A DNA stretch of 64,000 bases from Phyto melanocephala (taxonomy: Eukaryota > Arthropoda > Insecta > Diptera > Rhinophoridae). The stretch is from NCBI GenBank assembly GCA_941918925.1, contig OW799237.1, positions 72,285,626-72,349,625 on the forward strand, given 5' to 3'. The position numbers and the translations under genes were made by a program. This document shows positions 34,024-46,075 of the stretch, one piece after another; position 1 is the stretch's first letter; each line of letters begins with the position of its first letter. The notes under the pieces were generated by a model, which was given only the letters and a program-made list of their open reading frames with translations, made no database searches and had not been told where the DNA came from.

Positions 34024-35779
34024 GGAAGTAATCCTTCACTATAGCCAACAAGTACTCAGGAATCGCTAAACGCGTGAGAGAATTCACTATAACCTCCCAG
34101 TTCGCCAAGTTAAATGCATTCCTGACGTCGAGCGTTACCACTACGCAATACTCCTTTGTGCCATTCCTCCATCGTTTGCCCTCAATCGCCGCAGTGGCCG
34201 TATGAACCACTACGTTTAAAGCATCCACAGTCGATCTGGCCTTTCTAAAACCAAATTGATTATCAGATAGACCTCCTACGCACTCAACATATTCCTCTAG
34301 TCTCCTACAAACTATGCTTTCCAACAGCTTCCCAAACGTATCAGTCATACAGAGTGGTCGGTAGGAGGAAGGATCCTCCTGAGGTTTTCCCTGTTTCAAT
34401 AACAAAACTAGCTTTTGCCTTTTCCACATACTCGGAAATTTACCATGGCGTAAACACGAATTGATCAAATGGATAACCTGAACAGGGCAATACTTGAAAG
34501 TCTCCCTTACTACCGCATTCGGTATGCCATCCAAGCCAGGGGTTTTCCCGTCCCTAAATTTGCTCATGGCAGCTTCAACCTCAACTGTCGTGACAAGCGG
34601 AAAGTCAAATACCATATGAACAGTATCAGTCTGCCAAGATGTCACACCTTGGTAAGGAAATAAGTGATCCACTATGCGCCTAAGTACTTCAGCATCCTTA
34701 GGTGGTGGAGGATTTAGACACTTTAGCCTTTTTGTTACCAGCTTATAAGCCAGACCCAATGGGTCGTTTTCAACCTCTTCACACATCTGTATGAAACATG
34801 CCCTCTTACTCCTACTGATCGCCATTTTCAAGGATTTGCGGATGCGCCTATATTGGTCACGGTGCTCGTCATTCCCCGGCCTACCTCGGCTTCTAGTATA
34901 CCGTCGTCTAGCCCAGATACATTCCGACCGTAGTTGAGAAATTTCCCCGTTCCACCAATATACCGGCCGCTTGTTCGCACTCATCCTCCTTTTAATCATA
35001 GACGTATCGCATGCCTCCGATACCCTACTTATGAGTTGCGCAGCCATTGTTTCAGGCTGCCCTTGCAACCTCATATTTTCCACCACTACTCCAAATAATT
35101 CCCTATCAAGGCTATCTGTTCTCCATCCCGAAATTCGTTCCGGGTGTATAATAATTGCATCCTGGCGCAATTCCTCCCTAATATCAATCAATATAGCATT
35201 ATGATCGCTATGTGTGTATATCCCGGGCATGCTCCATCCTACCCTTCCCATAATATTAGCGCTAGCAAAGGCAACATCAATAATTGACCCCGCTTCGCCT
35301 CTTGAGAAAGTGTGCTCAGCTCCGTTGTTTAACAGAATCACATTAAGTGTAGAAAATGACTCCACTAGTATCCGACCCCTAGAATTTGTGCATGGGCAGC
35401 CCCATTCTATCGCCCACGCATTGAAGTCGCCGGCAATAACCACGGGACCTCTTGAGCATGCATCAGAAACGATATTGTGAACAATTCGTTCAAACTCCAA
35501 TAAGGAATATCTCGGGGGAACGTAGCAGCTATAGAAGCAAATCCCATGCACAATAGCCCGAGTAAAACCAGTAAACTGTAAGGCAGGATCTCGCAGCCCA
35601 AATTCACTGATTAACCATATCGCCGACGTCTTGGTAATGTCCGATAACCAATTAACCGAGTCCCGGCATCGATACGGCTCACTTAAGAGTGCTAAGTCTA
35701 TATTCATTTCCCGAACACTCTGTTTCAGCAGATCCTGTGCCGCCTGACAGTGATTCAGATTTAGTTGTAAGACTCTCAT
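33926..35779 (-). pseudogene. ORF2 N-terminal part, R1-clade copy 1: endonuclease and RT
   Basis: It starts MRVLQLNLNHCQAAQ. The APE-type endonuclease shows SEPYR, AGDFNAWAIEWG and THSDHNAI. RT begins near 34700, with KTPGLDGIPN, SSYRPLCMTDTFGKLLE, FGFRKARSTVDAL and TLDVRNAFN. Just before the usual GVPQGS motif a 14-nt segment is missing (compare the relic at 49905-49945), so the frame runs on out of phase and ends at 33926. ORF2 starts inside the stop of ORF1 (ATGA). The protein would nick the target and prime reverse transcription, but this copy should be dead. Confidence 0.9.
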
Positions 35780-36115
35780 CCTCGATGTCTAAGGCGTTCG
35801 ATCGCTTTCTTGTAAAACGGACAGACAAAACAGCCAGTTACATGATCACTCTTTACCCTAGGGTTTACACAACTACACAGCACACATGATGGTCGGTTAT
35901 TACACACCCCAATCCTGTGACCAGATACGCCACACTGTAGGCATTTGTCAGCGTAATCATTCTGACTTTTGCACCTACTCGCAGTATGACCAAAGTCCAA
36001 ACATTTGTAGCACCTAATTGGTGCCATTTTCCCTCGTATCCTACATATCACCCATCCAATACGTATCTTAGCGGTCTCAATAAGGTAGCCCGCCAACTCA
36101 GAACTCAGACCAATA
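35776..36115 (-). pseudogene. ORF1 (gag-like) C-terminal part, R1-clade copy 1
   Basis: Open from the truncated 5' edge. Three zinc knuckles: CYKCLDFGHTASRC, CLQCGVSGHRIGVC and a longer CVLC...H...C. Normal ORF1 proteins are several hundred residues; about 113 remain. The stop overlaps the ORF2 start by 4 nt. Confidence 0.85.
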
Positions 36116-36116
36116 G

Positions 36117-36178
36117 TGTATGTATGTATGTATGTATGTATGTATGTATGTATGTATATATGTATATATGTATGTAGT
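36117..36178. repeat. (TATG)n microsatellite at the 5' edge of R1-clade copy 1
   Basis: About 14 units with some TATA interruptions. In element orientation this is (CATA)n, directly in front of the truncated 5' end. Confidence 0.95.
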
Positions 36179-36354
36179 ACGATTGATTAGATTTTAACAA
36201 AAAAAAATTATCATAAAATTCCGTGGAGGTTAATTTAATTTGAAAAAATAAAATCGTGTGGTAGTTAGTTATCGCCTTACCAGAATTAATTAAAGTCCTT
36301 CAACAAAATTCCAATACGGAATAATAATACAATGAGTTTTAAATTTCGCTAACA

Positions 36355-36945
36355 GCAGATTACGTAAAAAAGGCGTTAAAATAGGCGTGTCAATGCAGTC
36401 TCTGCTAATAAATTCAATTGAGATATTTCAATATAGTCCTTTATTCCTTTAAAAACTTTGTTCATAGAGAAATTATATGAATTTATGATAAAGCGTTATA
36501 TGGTAGGTAGGCGTAAAAGTTGACGTGTCACCTTAATTTTTCGTTATTTCAAATCTATTGACCAAAAAACAATTTCTGCGAAATTTCAGAATCATTGTAC
36601 CATCTCTTAGTTGTGGGCATTAAAGTAGGCCTGTCATAGAAATTTCTGCTAATACGTATATTGATATGGATTTCTACTTAGATTTTAAAACACAAAATTC
36701 TTCCAAAATCTTTGTTTATAGAGAAATTATTTGAATTTAAGGAAGAACGTTATGTGGGAGGTGGGCGTTAAAGAAAGCGCGTCACCTTCATTTTCTGTTG
36801 TTCCAAAAATATTGATGAAGAAGGTATATTTGCGAAATTTTAGCATCACATATAATTTTGTCGGTTTTATGGATTTTGAAATTTTAAATAGATTAAAAAA
36901 GACAGTGTGCGAGGTAAATTTTCGAACATTTTGATCTAAAACACT
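36355..36945 (-). mobile_element. DINE-B internal fragment
   Basis: It contains the inverted forms of the GGCGTGTCA, ATAGAGAAATTATATGAATTT and GTGGGCGTTAAAG blocks of DINE-B. Its edge, with TTTTGATCTAAAAC at about 36930-36943, meets the 3' side of the decayed defensin-like gene. Confidence 0.7.
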
Positions 36946-36949
36946 TTTA

Positions 36950-37287
36950 ATTATACACGGACTTGTGCATTTCGCTTTGTATGAAATTAACACATTTGCA
37001 GACATTTCTGATATTGCAATACACATCACATGCTTAAAATAATCACCCGGCAAGCGGCATAAATTGCGCTTAGCACGCCAACCAAACGTTTATTCAAAGT
37101 TTATTTGAACAGATTCTTTACCACCGACCTTACCAGAATTAGTATCATCAGCTACAGCCAAATCGTTAGTTATGAGTTTAGCAGAGTCAATTTTCCCAAT
37201 ATCGTAAATATCCTCTTCTGAGTTTTCAGCTTTTATTGGACAAAAAGACAAGGTAATAATCACTAATAATGTCCAGATGAAATTCAT
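36950..37287 (-). pseudogene. defensin-like gene, decayed paralog of 51618-52079
   Basis: The start MNFIWTLLVIITLSFCPIKA is a clear signal peptide. It is followed by AENSEEDIYDIGK, nearly the same pro-region start as in the intact gene (AENSKDDSYDLGK). The pro-region then hits a stop (37090-37092). In the same frame the processing site RAKR and the first two cysteines of a defensin-like domain follow (C-x11-C). A deletion with frameshift removes the helix part; the end of the domain (C-x5-C-x-C, CNIRNVCKC) is in another frame. The second domain is missing, and DINE-B sequence begins there. It is therefore a pseudogene, though the signal-peptide fragment could still be translated. Confidence 0.75.
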
Positions 37288-38311
37288 TTTTAATAAAAGT
37301 TTACTGCGAATCAGATTCTAGAATGTTTAATACTTAAAAATATATTAGTCAAGGTTTTTTAGGTGCGATATTGATATAAAATTGTTTAAGCTTGTGTGTT
37401 AATTTGTTTGAACATACATATGAATTTATATGTTTTATTATATGTCTGCATTTTTTTATATATATTTAAATTTTTTATTGTTTAAAAATAATGTTTGTTA
37501 ACTAGTGCATGAAACAACAGTTTTTGACTTTTGTTTAAGGCTTACTTTCAGTAAAAAAAATAAATATTATCTTGGTTAAACAATTCAATTCAAAATTTAT
37601 AGCATTAGTACCGTAAAAACTTTGACAATTAATATGTTTAAATTAATAACGAATTTACTAGAAATCTTAATTTAAAACACATAATAACCATTCACAATAA
37701 AAGCAGTCAAGTTAAGACTACTTTACCTACATATAGGATTTCTGCTTATTTTCGATAATATTCTATAATACCGACTCCGCCCCTTTACAAGTTGCAAGTT
37801 TAAAGTACACGGTTCGTAGACAATATTAATTTATTTATTCATCTTTTCTACAAAACTAATTCAATTTAAAAGTGTTACATCTCTCTTATAATTTGGCACA
37901 TAATTATTTGCTATTTGGAATTTGTATAATAGATTTTTTACACCTGATCGAAATCTAGAGGATTTGAATTGAAACCTTTAACGAATTCTTTTCGAGATTT
38001 CTCTTTCTATGTACTGTAAAAAATTTGGACAAGGTATAGTATTTACAATAAATAAATAACAAAACTTTTCATTTGCTTAAAAACCCTTGAGAAATTATGA
38101 CTTTATGTAAACACAGCAAATTTGTTGATACAATGTGATAATAGCTAGTACCTGCATCACTAAGAACTTCCACATTTTAAGTATATTTAATCAAGTAGAT
38201 TTTTGTTTGTATAAGAATTCAACTAAATTTTGTTTGAAATCTTGCAAGTGCTAGATATCGTTAAAATTTTAATGCACTACTAATAAGCCTTAACTATTTT
38301 GAATATTTTTA
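37288..38311. other. upstream flank of the decayed defensin-like gene, no gene seen
   Basis: A segment near 37485-37535 (AAAATAATGTTTGTTAACTA, GTGCATGAAACA) matches the upstream flanks of the intact gene (52288-52335) and of the relic (43629-43680). The rest is AT-rich without signals. Confidence 0.45.
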
Positions 38312-39544
38312 AAGCCGCCACCAAAAAAATAGTGGGTGTATATTCATTTTGTCATTCCGTTTGTAACACATCAAAATATCCATTTTAGACCCCATAGACT
38401 AAATATATATTTTCTGAATCGGGGTTTAATTTTATGAAGATCTAGCTATGTCCATCCGTCTGTCCATCTGTCGAAAGCACGATAGAAGTCGCAACGAAAA
38501 GGCTAGGAGGAATATTAGGAAGAGACTTCTAGCTCGTAATGCAAGAGTAGGTCAAAAAGAACATGTCCTTCCATCATCAAATAAAATGCAATTGTGTCAT
38601 AACGCATTGACGTTTAAAATTTCGAATGTATATTTCCTGAATAAAAAAAATATTTCTCCCCGAAAATCGCTTAAATCTATAAGTTGGGAAAGGAGTTATA
38701 GATCAAAATGTACGAAAATTTATACCGTACAATGTATTTTTCGGTATATTCAAAATTTAAAACGTAATAAATGTGACAAAATTAGATGTATGATTCTGAA
38801 ATTTTGCAAACATTGCTTTTTGGTAAAAAATTTTGTGCTAACAGAAAATAAATGTGACACGCCACTTTTACGCCTACCTCCCATATAACGCTTTATCTCA
38901 AATTCATGTAATTTCCATATGAATAAAGATTTGGGAAGAAATAAGGAATATATATTGCAATATTTGAGTTGAGTTTATTGGCAGAAACTACTTCGACACG
39001 CCTACAATAACGCCCAATTTTCACGTAGTCTACTGTTAATTAAATTTAAAAGCTCAGAAAATCGACAAAATTAGAGGTATGATGATGAAATTCGCTACAT
39101 ATATCCTTCTTGTCAATGTCATTGTTATGCCAGAAAATTTAGGTGACACGCTCACTTTAACGCCTCCCTCTCATATAACGGTTTATCTTAAATTCATGTT
39201 ATTTCTGTATGGACAAAAATTAAAATTTGTAATGGATTATCTAAGTTGAACTAAAAGATTAATTACTTAATTTTAAAATTAGGAGGTGTCATGCCCACAA
39301 TAAGATAATATTAGTTTTTATATACCTCTGGGTTGAAAATTATACTCTCCAGTTTTCGTAAAGAAATAACATTGTAGTAAAAAAGAGCAGTGTCAATTTT
39401 AATGTAGAAATACTTAAAGTTTCATTGTAGGACTAAATTTAAGAAAACAAATGAATATCAAATCGAAGTTACACAAGGAAAGTAATACATATTTAAGTAT
39501 AAGGAGATTATTCCATAGCGATTACTGTTAGTAACAAAGTACTA
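38312..39544 (+). mobile_element. DINE-B element, 5' part and body
   Basis: GCCGCCACCAAAAAAATAGT start, the GACCCCATAGAC block, TCCATCCGTCTGTCCATCTG and several GACACGCC-type blocks. The 3' hairpin is not visible. It is followed by a mariner-like insert. Confidence 0.65.
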
Positions 39545-40090
39545 AAGGTTCCGCCAAATAATTTTTTTTTTTTTAAATGCTATAAAAACATCGCGTGTAG
39601 CTTCGGCTGTGTGACACGTAGCGCCGTCCTGTTTAAAACAAATGTTGCCAACATCCTCCTCTTCAATTTTTGTAAACAAAAATTCGTTCAACATGGCCCG
39701 ATAACGATTGCCATTGACTGTAACGGTCAATCCTTGCTCATTTTCGAAGAAAAATGGCCCAATTATGCCTCTGAACCAAAATCCGCACCAAACAGTGACT
39801 CGTTTCGGGTGTATCGGCTTTTCAATGTATGCGTGCGGGTTTCCTGTGCCCCAAATGCGACAAAATGAGCTTCATCTGAACAGATGATTTTTTGGCAAAA
39901 TCGGCATCTTCTGTAAGTCGATCGCAGGCCCACTTAGCGAAGCGAAAACGCATTGGATGGTCAGTTGGCTTCAACCATATTCGTTCATCGGAAGGATAAA
40001 ACTTATTATCTGTCAAATCAGTTATGAGCTAAGTGTTACCATTCACGAAATAAGCACTAGTTGAAAAAAAACGTTAGATGGCGGACCCTT
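39545..40090 (-). mobile_element. mariner-like element, internally deleted
   Basis: Ends AAGGTTCCGCC and GGCGGACCCTT are inverted and flanked by TA (39543-39544 and 40091-40092). On the minus strand, pieces of a transposase catalytic region remain: an N-terminal piece with IWLKPTDHPMRFRFAKWACD and the HRKPARIH region, then MTVTVNGNRYRAMLNEFLF and KQDGATCHTAEATRDV, which holds the second catalytic Asp. The first and third catalytic regions are lost. It is related to the element at 57040-57959 (same VNG.RYR and ATCHTA blocks) and probably to copies 1 and 2. Confidence 0.75.
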
Positions 40091-40344
40091 TAAATTTTTT
40101 GCTATAAAAGTATACGATTAGAAATTTCGCCACGTCTGAATAAAGTGCACTTACGTGTTTTTTTATTCATTAACTTTCTTAATAACTTTTTAAAAATTAA
40201 ATTAAATTGTAATCATTGAAGAATATTGAATAACTATTCCGATATTAGCCGAGTGAAATGCATTTTCTAAACCTCATCAGTAATCTTGATCGGTTTACTC
40301 ATATGTCATTTGAAGCTACAGATGGACGAAATGAAATGAAACCA

Positions 40345-40455
40345 GAGCTCTGCAAATATATACTTTATGAGCTCTAAAATGGATATTTCGATGTGTTACG
40401 GACGGAATATCAAAGTGAATATACCCTCACACCATTTTTTTAGTGGCAGGTTTAA
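40345..40455 (-). mobile_element. DINE-B 5' tip
   Basis: Inverted GACCCCATAAAGTATATA-like and CATCGAAATATCC blocks end in ACACCATTTTTTTAGTGGC, the mirror of the DINE-B start. Confidence 0.6.
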
Positions 40456-41044
40456 AAAAGTTGCCAAAAAAGTCTAAAATTTAGTATAATAGTTTGAAAT
40501 AAATACTGTAACTAGAATTATTTATTTAGAGTTTTAAAACGTGTTTACGTATAAAACTTATAATAATGAATAAAAATAAAAATGAATTACAAAGCGATAA
40601 AATCATTCCTTACACACCTTACAGTCAGCAGCTAGAAGCAGTTTGCCGAGGCCTATTTGTTTGGTGAGTCAATAATAAATATAAACTTTATAATGTTTTG
40701 CACATATGTATGTATTTGTTTTAATTATGTATTATTATGATTTTGGTTTTTTTAGTCATATAAATGTTACTTTAAAATCATTCAAATTGAAATTATTCTT
40801 CATACTTAATTTAAAACTTACGTTACGTTAATATTATTGATACATATTTTATTTAAATATAAAAAAGTTTTAAGTTCTTTTATAAGCCTTCATTACTTTT
40901 TTTGTTATTTCTTTTAAGAATTGTTGTTATATTTTTTTGTTGTCAAAAACTTATTACTAACGAACTTGAATAATAATTTTATATGATAAGCTCTTTAAAT
41001 TAATGAATATATCTTTTTTTACTTAAACTCTGAATAAACGTTGA
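40456..41044. other. AT-rich stretch without recognisable genes
   Basis: Nothing I can support. Confidence 0.35.
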
Positions 41045-43082
41045 ATTTTATCATGCAAATGTAATAAATGAAATACCAGATGCTATAAACGTATTCTCGG
41101 AAACGTTATTAACTGGAGCTAAAGTAGATACACCTTTTAAATGCTATAACGGTACTAAGAATAAATTTTCAACAACCATTCAAAACCTTATAAAGGAAAA
41201 GAGAAATCTAAGAAGACAATGGCAACTAACCCGCTCGCCAACCTTGAAAATACGACTAAATCACTGTCAAAGAACCCTTCATAGTGCTCTTGTGACGAAC
41301 AAACAATCAGCTCTAAAAGCATATTCAGAAGGTTTAGACGCAACAAAATTCACGGATTATAGTTTTTGGAAGGCCACCAAAAGACTGAAAACCCCGATTA
41401 GATGCGAATCTGCAATTCGGCTTAGCGATGGTAACTGGCCTACCTCCCATAAAGACAAAGCTAAAGTTTTTGCTGATCACCTCGAAAAAGTATTTACGCC
41501 CAATATTTCCAGCTCATGCGCAACTTTACCAGATACTGAAGTTCGTGTTCTTTCCCCAATTAAAATTCGTTTCTCGTCCCTAACTTCAGCGGGTTAAAAA
41601 CTGAAAACAAAAAAATCCCCTGGCACGGACAAAATTTCAGGAAAAATGATACGTGAACTACCAATATCTGCCCTTAAGCTGATTTTATTCTTATTGAATT
41701 CCATCTTAAGAACCGGTTTCTACCCCAAATCATGGAAAATATCAGAAATTACTATGATACCTAAGCCAGGTAAAGACGCTAGCCAAGTGTCATCTTATCG
41801 CCCGATAAGCTTACTCTCAATTTTATCAAAAAAATATTTTGAAATGCGTTGACCCCATATTTAAACGACCACCACATCATTCCCGTTCATCAATTTGGAT
41901 TCCGAAAAGATCATGGCACAATAGAACAAGTTCATCGCATAGTTAGTCTTATCAGACAGGCTTTTGAGGACAAACACTATTGCTCATCACTCTTCATAGA
42001 CATTTCTCAAGCCTTTGACAAGGTCTGGCATGATGGGCTTCTACATAAAATAGGTTCTTTGTTACCCCAAAATACCCACAAACTACTGCGAAATTATTTA
42101 TTGGATCGTTTATTTGTAGTAAAGTATTAAGACCATATCTAAGACTCAAGAAAAATCGCAGCAGGCGTTCCCCAAGGCAGTATACTTGGTCTTCTCATGT
42201 ATATAAATTATACATCAGATATACCCACTTATAACTTAATACACACGTAAACTTTTGCAGATGACACAGAATTTATAAGCATAGATAAAAATCCAGTAAT
42301 TACTTCAAATAGCCTGCAGGATCATATTAAAGAACTCGCAAAATGGCCCAACCAATGGAAAATAAAAGTAAACCCAGCAAAGTGCGCACGTGTTACTTTC
42401 ACCCTGAGAAAAGGAAACTGTCCTATCCTGAAGATAAATAACATCGCTATCCCAGAGCAAAATCATATAAAATATCTTGGTATACACCTTGATCGATGCC
42501 TTACCTGGTCTCAACATATCGAAACCAAATCTATGCAACTCAAACTCAAAACACTACAACTTCAGTGGCTTACTTGTTCTCATTCTGCTCTCAACCTAAA
42601 CTACAAGGTTCTACTTTACAAAGCTATCATCAAGTCAATATGGACCTATGGAATCCAACTATGGGGAACAGCTTCTGCGTCTAATATAGAGAAATTACAA
42701 AGACGGCAAAACAAAATATTGTGACTTATTACTGAAGACCCGTGGTACATTAGTAACTCGAATATTCACAAGGACCTTAATATTCTATTTGTTCGCGACG
42801 AAATAAAAACCTTCTGCTCAAAATATGTATGAAAACTGGAAACTCATCAAAATCCTCTCGCACAGAATCTGCTGTATTATAATGGACATACTCGACTCAG
42901 GAGGATCGACACATTGGCCCTCGCGGTCTCGTTAGAATGATGACCACTATGCAATGAAAATTGGAGTCTCTATTGCAATGGCAAAAGACCCAGAAATTAG
43001 TTAATTTAAGATTTTAATACTTATTGTCATTTTCTTAATATAGAAAGATCCAATAAATAAATTATGAGTGAATAAAAAAAAA
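41045..43082 (+). mobile_element. jockey-clade non-LTR retrotransposon relic, 5' truncated, poly(A) end
   Basis: Frames in order, with shifts and stops: IQNLIKEKRNLRRQW (41190); RLNHCQRTLHSAL and WKATKRLKTP (41250-41400); KSPGTDKISGKMI (41610); IPKPGKDASQVSSYRPISLL (41760); FGFRKDHGTIEQ and FIDISQAFDKVWHDGL (41890-42030); AGVPQGSIL (42160); FADDTEF (42258); KYLGIHLD (42470); and IIKSIWTYGIQLWG (42620). These are reverse-transcriptase and thumb motifs of jockey-clade ORF2. The endonuclease part is lost. It ends in AATAAATTATGAGTGAATAAAAAAAAAA near 43082. At least four frame breaks make it inactive. Confidence 0.85.
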
Positions 43083-43424
43083 ACTTTTCTTAAATAATGT
43101 GATCGGTTAGGGGTAAGTCAATTTAGAGATCCGTTTTGAACTATAACGGCGGGTTAAGAGATGTTCCTTCAACAACATGTAGGAATAGATTTCAAAAAGT
43201 TAGTTTTTTAATTTGGTTGACCCTAATTTCTTCCGTTTATGTGTTGATATTGTATGGGGTACAATTTAACATATTTTATGTTTTAACTAGATAAACGAAG
43301 ACAAACCTCACCCACCCGACTGCTAGCTAGTGGTATCAATGGCTCTCGATAGTCTTCAAGTCTACAATCATCATCATCATCAAGTCATTAGATCATGTAT
43401 ATTCATATATTTTATACCATTTTA
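43083..43424. other. no recognisable gene
   Basis: A CAT trinucleotide run near 43369-43382 and otherwise nothing. Confidence 0.35.
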
Positions 43425-43690
43425 TCTTATGTACACATACAAGAACCTCGAAAACTACAAAAACCACATTTTTTATAATTTTAATACAGTAACCAAGACA
43501 ACTGACAAATGCTTCTAAATACTTTTTTTACCTTGTTTCTAAATTTCTCAGTATTTATTCAGTTTACTGAATTACGTATGATTATATGCGTGTATGTATG
43601 TATGTACATATATACTATTTAATATTTTTAAAATAATGTTTGCTAACACGTGCGTTAAACAGTTGTAATTCTAAATTAAGTTTTAAAAAA
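43425..43690 (-). pseudogene. possible relic of a third defensin-like gene
   Basis: Two parts match the intact gene. ACACATACAAGAACCTC and ACTACAAAAACCAC (43434-43471) correspond to the 3' coding end at 51629-51665 (ACACATACAATAACCTC, ACTACAAATACCAC), which codes the last cysteines. The flank at 43629-43680 (AATAATGTTTGCTAACACGT) corresponds to 52297-52316. Nearly all of the signal peptide and first domain is gone and no frame is left. Confidence 0.45.
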
Positions 43691-44589
43691 AATTTTCTTA
43701 TACAAATTTAAAATAATTTTGGGGGAGGGTGTTGTTGGTGTTGTTAAGGGATATTTAAAAATGGTTAAAATATATAATTTTATTTATTTACTTATTTGAT
43801 AAATAAACATTTCGACATTTGTTTTTTGTGCTATTCCCACAAACTTAACAGCTCGATTTCTAAAAGCAACAAGGTGTTAACTATACAAAAAGTTGTATCG
43901 TTTGTTAAAGAAACGACAAGATTTCTTAATAGTCATCATCCCAAGCAAAGTATTTTGGAGCCGAATTGCCACCATTGTGTGAAACTTTAATCGTCATGAT
44001 TCCATTTTACAATTAAAAGTGAATATAGAAAATATAATAGATAGGGTTGCCAGCTTTATTTTTTGCCAAAAAGCGGGACGAATTAAAAAAAAGGTAAAAA
44101 ACACGGGATTTTCGAAAGTTTGGCGGGACAAATAAAACAAAATTAAATATTTCTACTTCAAAGTATTTTTTATTAAAACGAATTAACAATTTTTATAAAA
44201 AAAAAATTAATAAATAAACATACGTGGTATGTTGTTCTGTAATTCATATAAAAATTAAAAAAAAAAATATTTATTAGAACAATGTTAGAAATAAAATAAT
44301 AAAAATTTACATATATTTCTTATATAATATATGTATATTAAAACTTCACAGGAAAAACAAAACATTTTTTATATTCAACAGTTAAATTCTCAAATGTATT
44401 TTACTTTTAATTTATTGTGTGGACTTTTAATCACAAATTATTTTTTGAAATGGCAGCATTTAAAAAAAATATGTTTATGTACATTTTGAAATTTTGGTTA
44501 GGAACATGTTTTTTTCGTTTAATATAACGATATGTACATACAATATAAATAAAATTTACAAATTATCTTCTTTTTGTTCTTAAAACAAC

Positions 44590-45241
44590 AATTTTTATTT
44601 GTACTTAGAAGAGTTCTTAAGACTACTTAACAATTTATCGTTATTTTTAACATATTTATAAAAGTCTAAGCAGTCAAATTCAAAATTAAATAATATTTGA
44701 AGCTCTGATTTTATTAGGTTTGAAGGGCATTTATTACGAGCTTCTGACCATTTTAAAGATACTTGGGAAAAAACTCTTTCTGTCTAATAATTTGAAGGTG
44801 GTATGCTTAAAAGAAAACTTACAATCTTAAATATATTTATCAAATTATTATGTTTAAATTCTGTAAAAATTACATTCCATTTTTCGAGAGTTTGACTACA
44901 CTTTTCATTAACCGATTTTATAAAAGGCTTTAACAAATTAACCTCTTCATAAAGCTTATCTTCATAAAAATCTATATTTAGCATTTTACCAGCATTAATG
45001 TAGTCTTCATATTGAAATCCACAGTTTAAATTTATAAACTTTAATTTTTAAAAAATTTGCTCTCAGTAAAATTGTACCGAGACTCAATGTACTCCAAAAA
45101 GTTTTTATAAAATTTTAAAAACTCAATTTGTAAATCATCACCTTTAACACTTTTAATAAGTTCTCCAGCTTTAAAGCCGAAAAAAGTGTCGTCTTTTCTA
45201 TTTTTTATACCTTGCCAAACGTTTACCATTTCTAATACCAT
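44590..45241 (-). pseudogene. hAT transposase, C-terminal part
   Basis: Frames on the minus strand read MVLEMVNVWQGIKNRK and ESRYNFTESKFF (about 45050-45240), then EKLYEEVNLLKPF-like helices and FLLSIPPSNY (44784). After a stop come TERVFSQVSLKWSEARNK and IKSELQILFNFEF (about 44640-44780). The last block is the conserved hAT C-terminal dimerisation region. At least two breaks. The N-terminal half with the BED finger and most catalytic residues was not found. Confidence 0.75.
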
Positions 45242-45273
45242 ATCTGTGACGCATAGCGAATCTGATTCTATTT

Positions 45274-46075
45274 TTATACCCGCCCCCCAAGAAATGGTGG
45301 GGATATATTCATTTTGTCATTCCGTTTGTAACACATCGAAATATCCATTTTAGACCCCATAAAGTATACACATATATTTTGAATCAGGGTTTGATTTGAT
45401 GACGATTTAGCTATGTCCGTCTGTTGAAAGCACGATAGAGGTCGCACCGAAAGAGCTAGGGGACTCAAGTTTTGCCAGAATAGAATAGACAAGGTTTGTA
45501 TGGTATTGAAAATGGGTAAAATGGGAATATTAGGAAGAGAGTTATAGCTCGTAATGTAAGAGTAGGTCGAAAAAACCGTGTCCTTCGAACATCGAATAAA
45601 AGGCAATTGTGTCCAAACGCATTAACGTACAGTCATAAAACTTCAAAAATATATTTCTCGAGTCAAAACAATATCTCTCCCAAAAAATTGCATACATCCA
45701 TGCATTAGGAAAGGAGTTATAGATCAAAATGTACGAAAATTTATACCGCGCAGTGTATTTTTCAGTATATTTAAAATTTAAAACCTAATAAAACGGACAA
45801 AGTTAAATGTACGATTCTGAAATTTTGTACACTTTGCTTTTTGGTGAGAGGCTTTGCTGTAACGGAAAATCAATGTGTCACGCCCACTTTTACGCCCACC
45901 TCCCATATAAGGTTTTACCTAAAATTCATGTAATTTCTCTATTAATAACGATTTTGGAATAATAAAGGACTATATTGAAATATCTAAGTTGTACTCATTA
46001 GCAAAAACAACTTTGACACGCCTACTATAACACCCACTTTTCACGTTATCTACCGTTAATGAAATTTAAAAGCTT
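45274..46075 (+). mobile_element. DINE-B element inserted in the hAT element, 3' truncated
   Basis: TATACCCGCCCCCCAAGAAA start, CATCGAAATATCC and GACCCCATAAAGTATA blocks, GCCCACTTTTACGCCCACC and a GACACGCCTACTATAAC block. No 3' hairpin. Confidence 0.7.

Larger units (their letters stand above)
32806..36115 (-). mobile_element. R1-clade non-LTR retrotransposon, copy 1 (5' truncated, lacks 3' tip)
   Basis: On the minus strand: the end of ORF1 with zinc knuckles, then ORF2 with endonuclease, reverse transcriptase and a C-terminal CCHC. Its 5' side runs straight into (CATA)n at 36117. Its 3' side ends in DINE-A sequence at 32805, about 90-110 bp before the tail seen in copy 2. Over the shared 2.55 kb it is colinear with copy 2 at a constant offset of 28638 bp. 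Target preference and sequence style recall Waldo-type elements (inference). Confidence 0.9.

Noticed and set aside
32872..35889. Plus-strand frames over the R1-clade copy (for example 33806-34069 and 34469-34663)
   Set aside because: They are shadows of ORF2; identical shadows occur in copy 2.
36727..37053. 108-codon minus-strand frame as a separate gene
   Set aside because: It joins the frameshifted defensin-like domain to DINE-B sequence, so it is a chimeric chance frame.
43330..43518. 62-codon plus-strand frame with a His run
   Set aside because: Overlaps the presumed defensin-like relic and a CAT microsatellite; no signal or family features.
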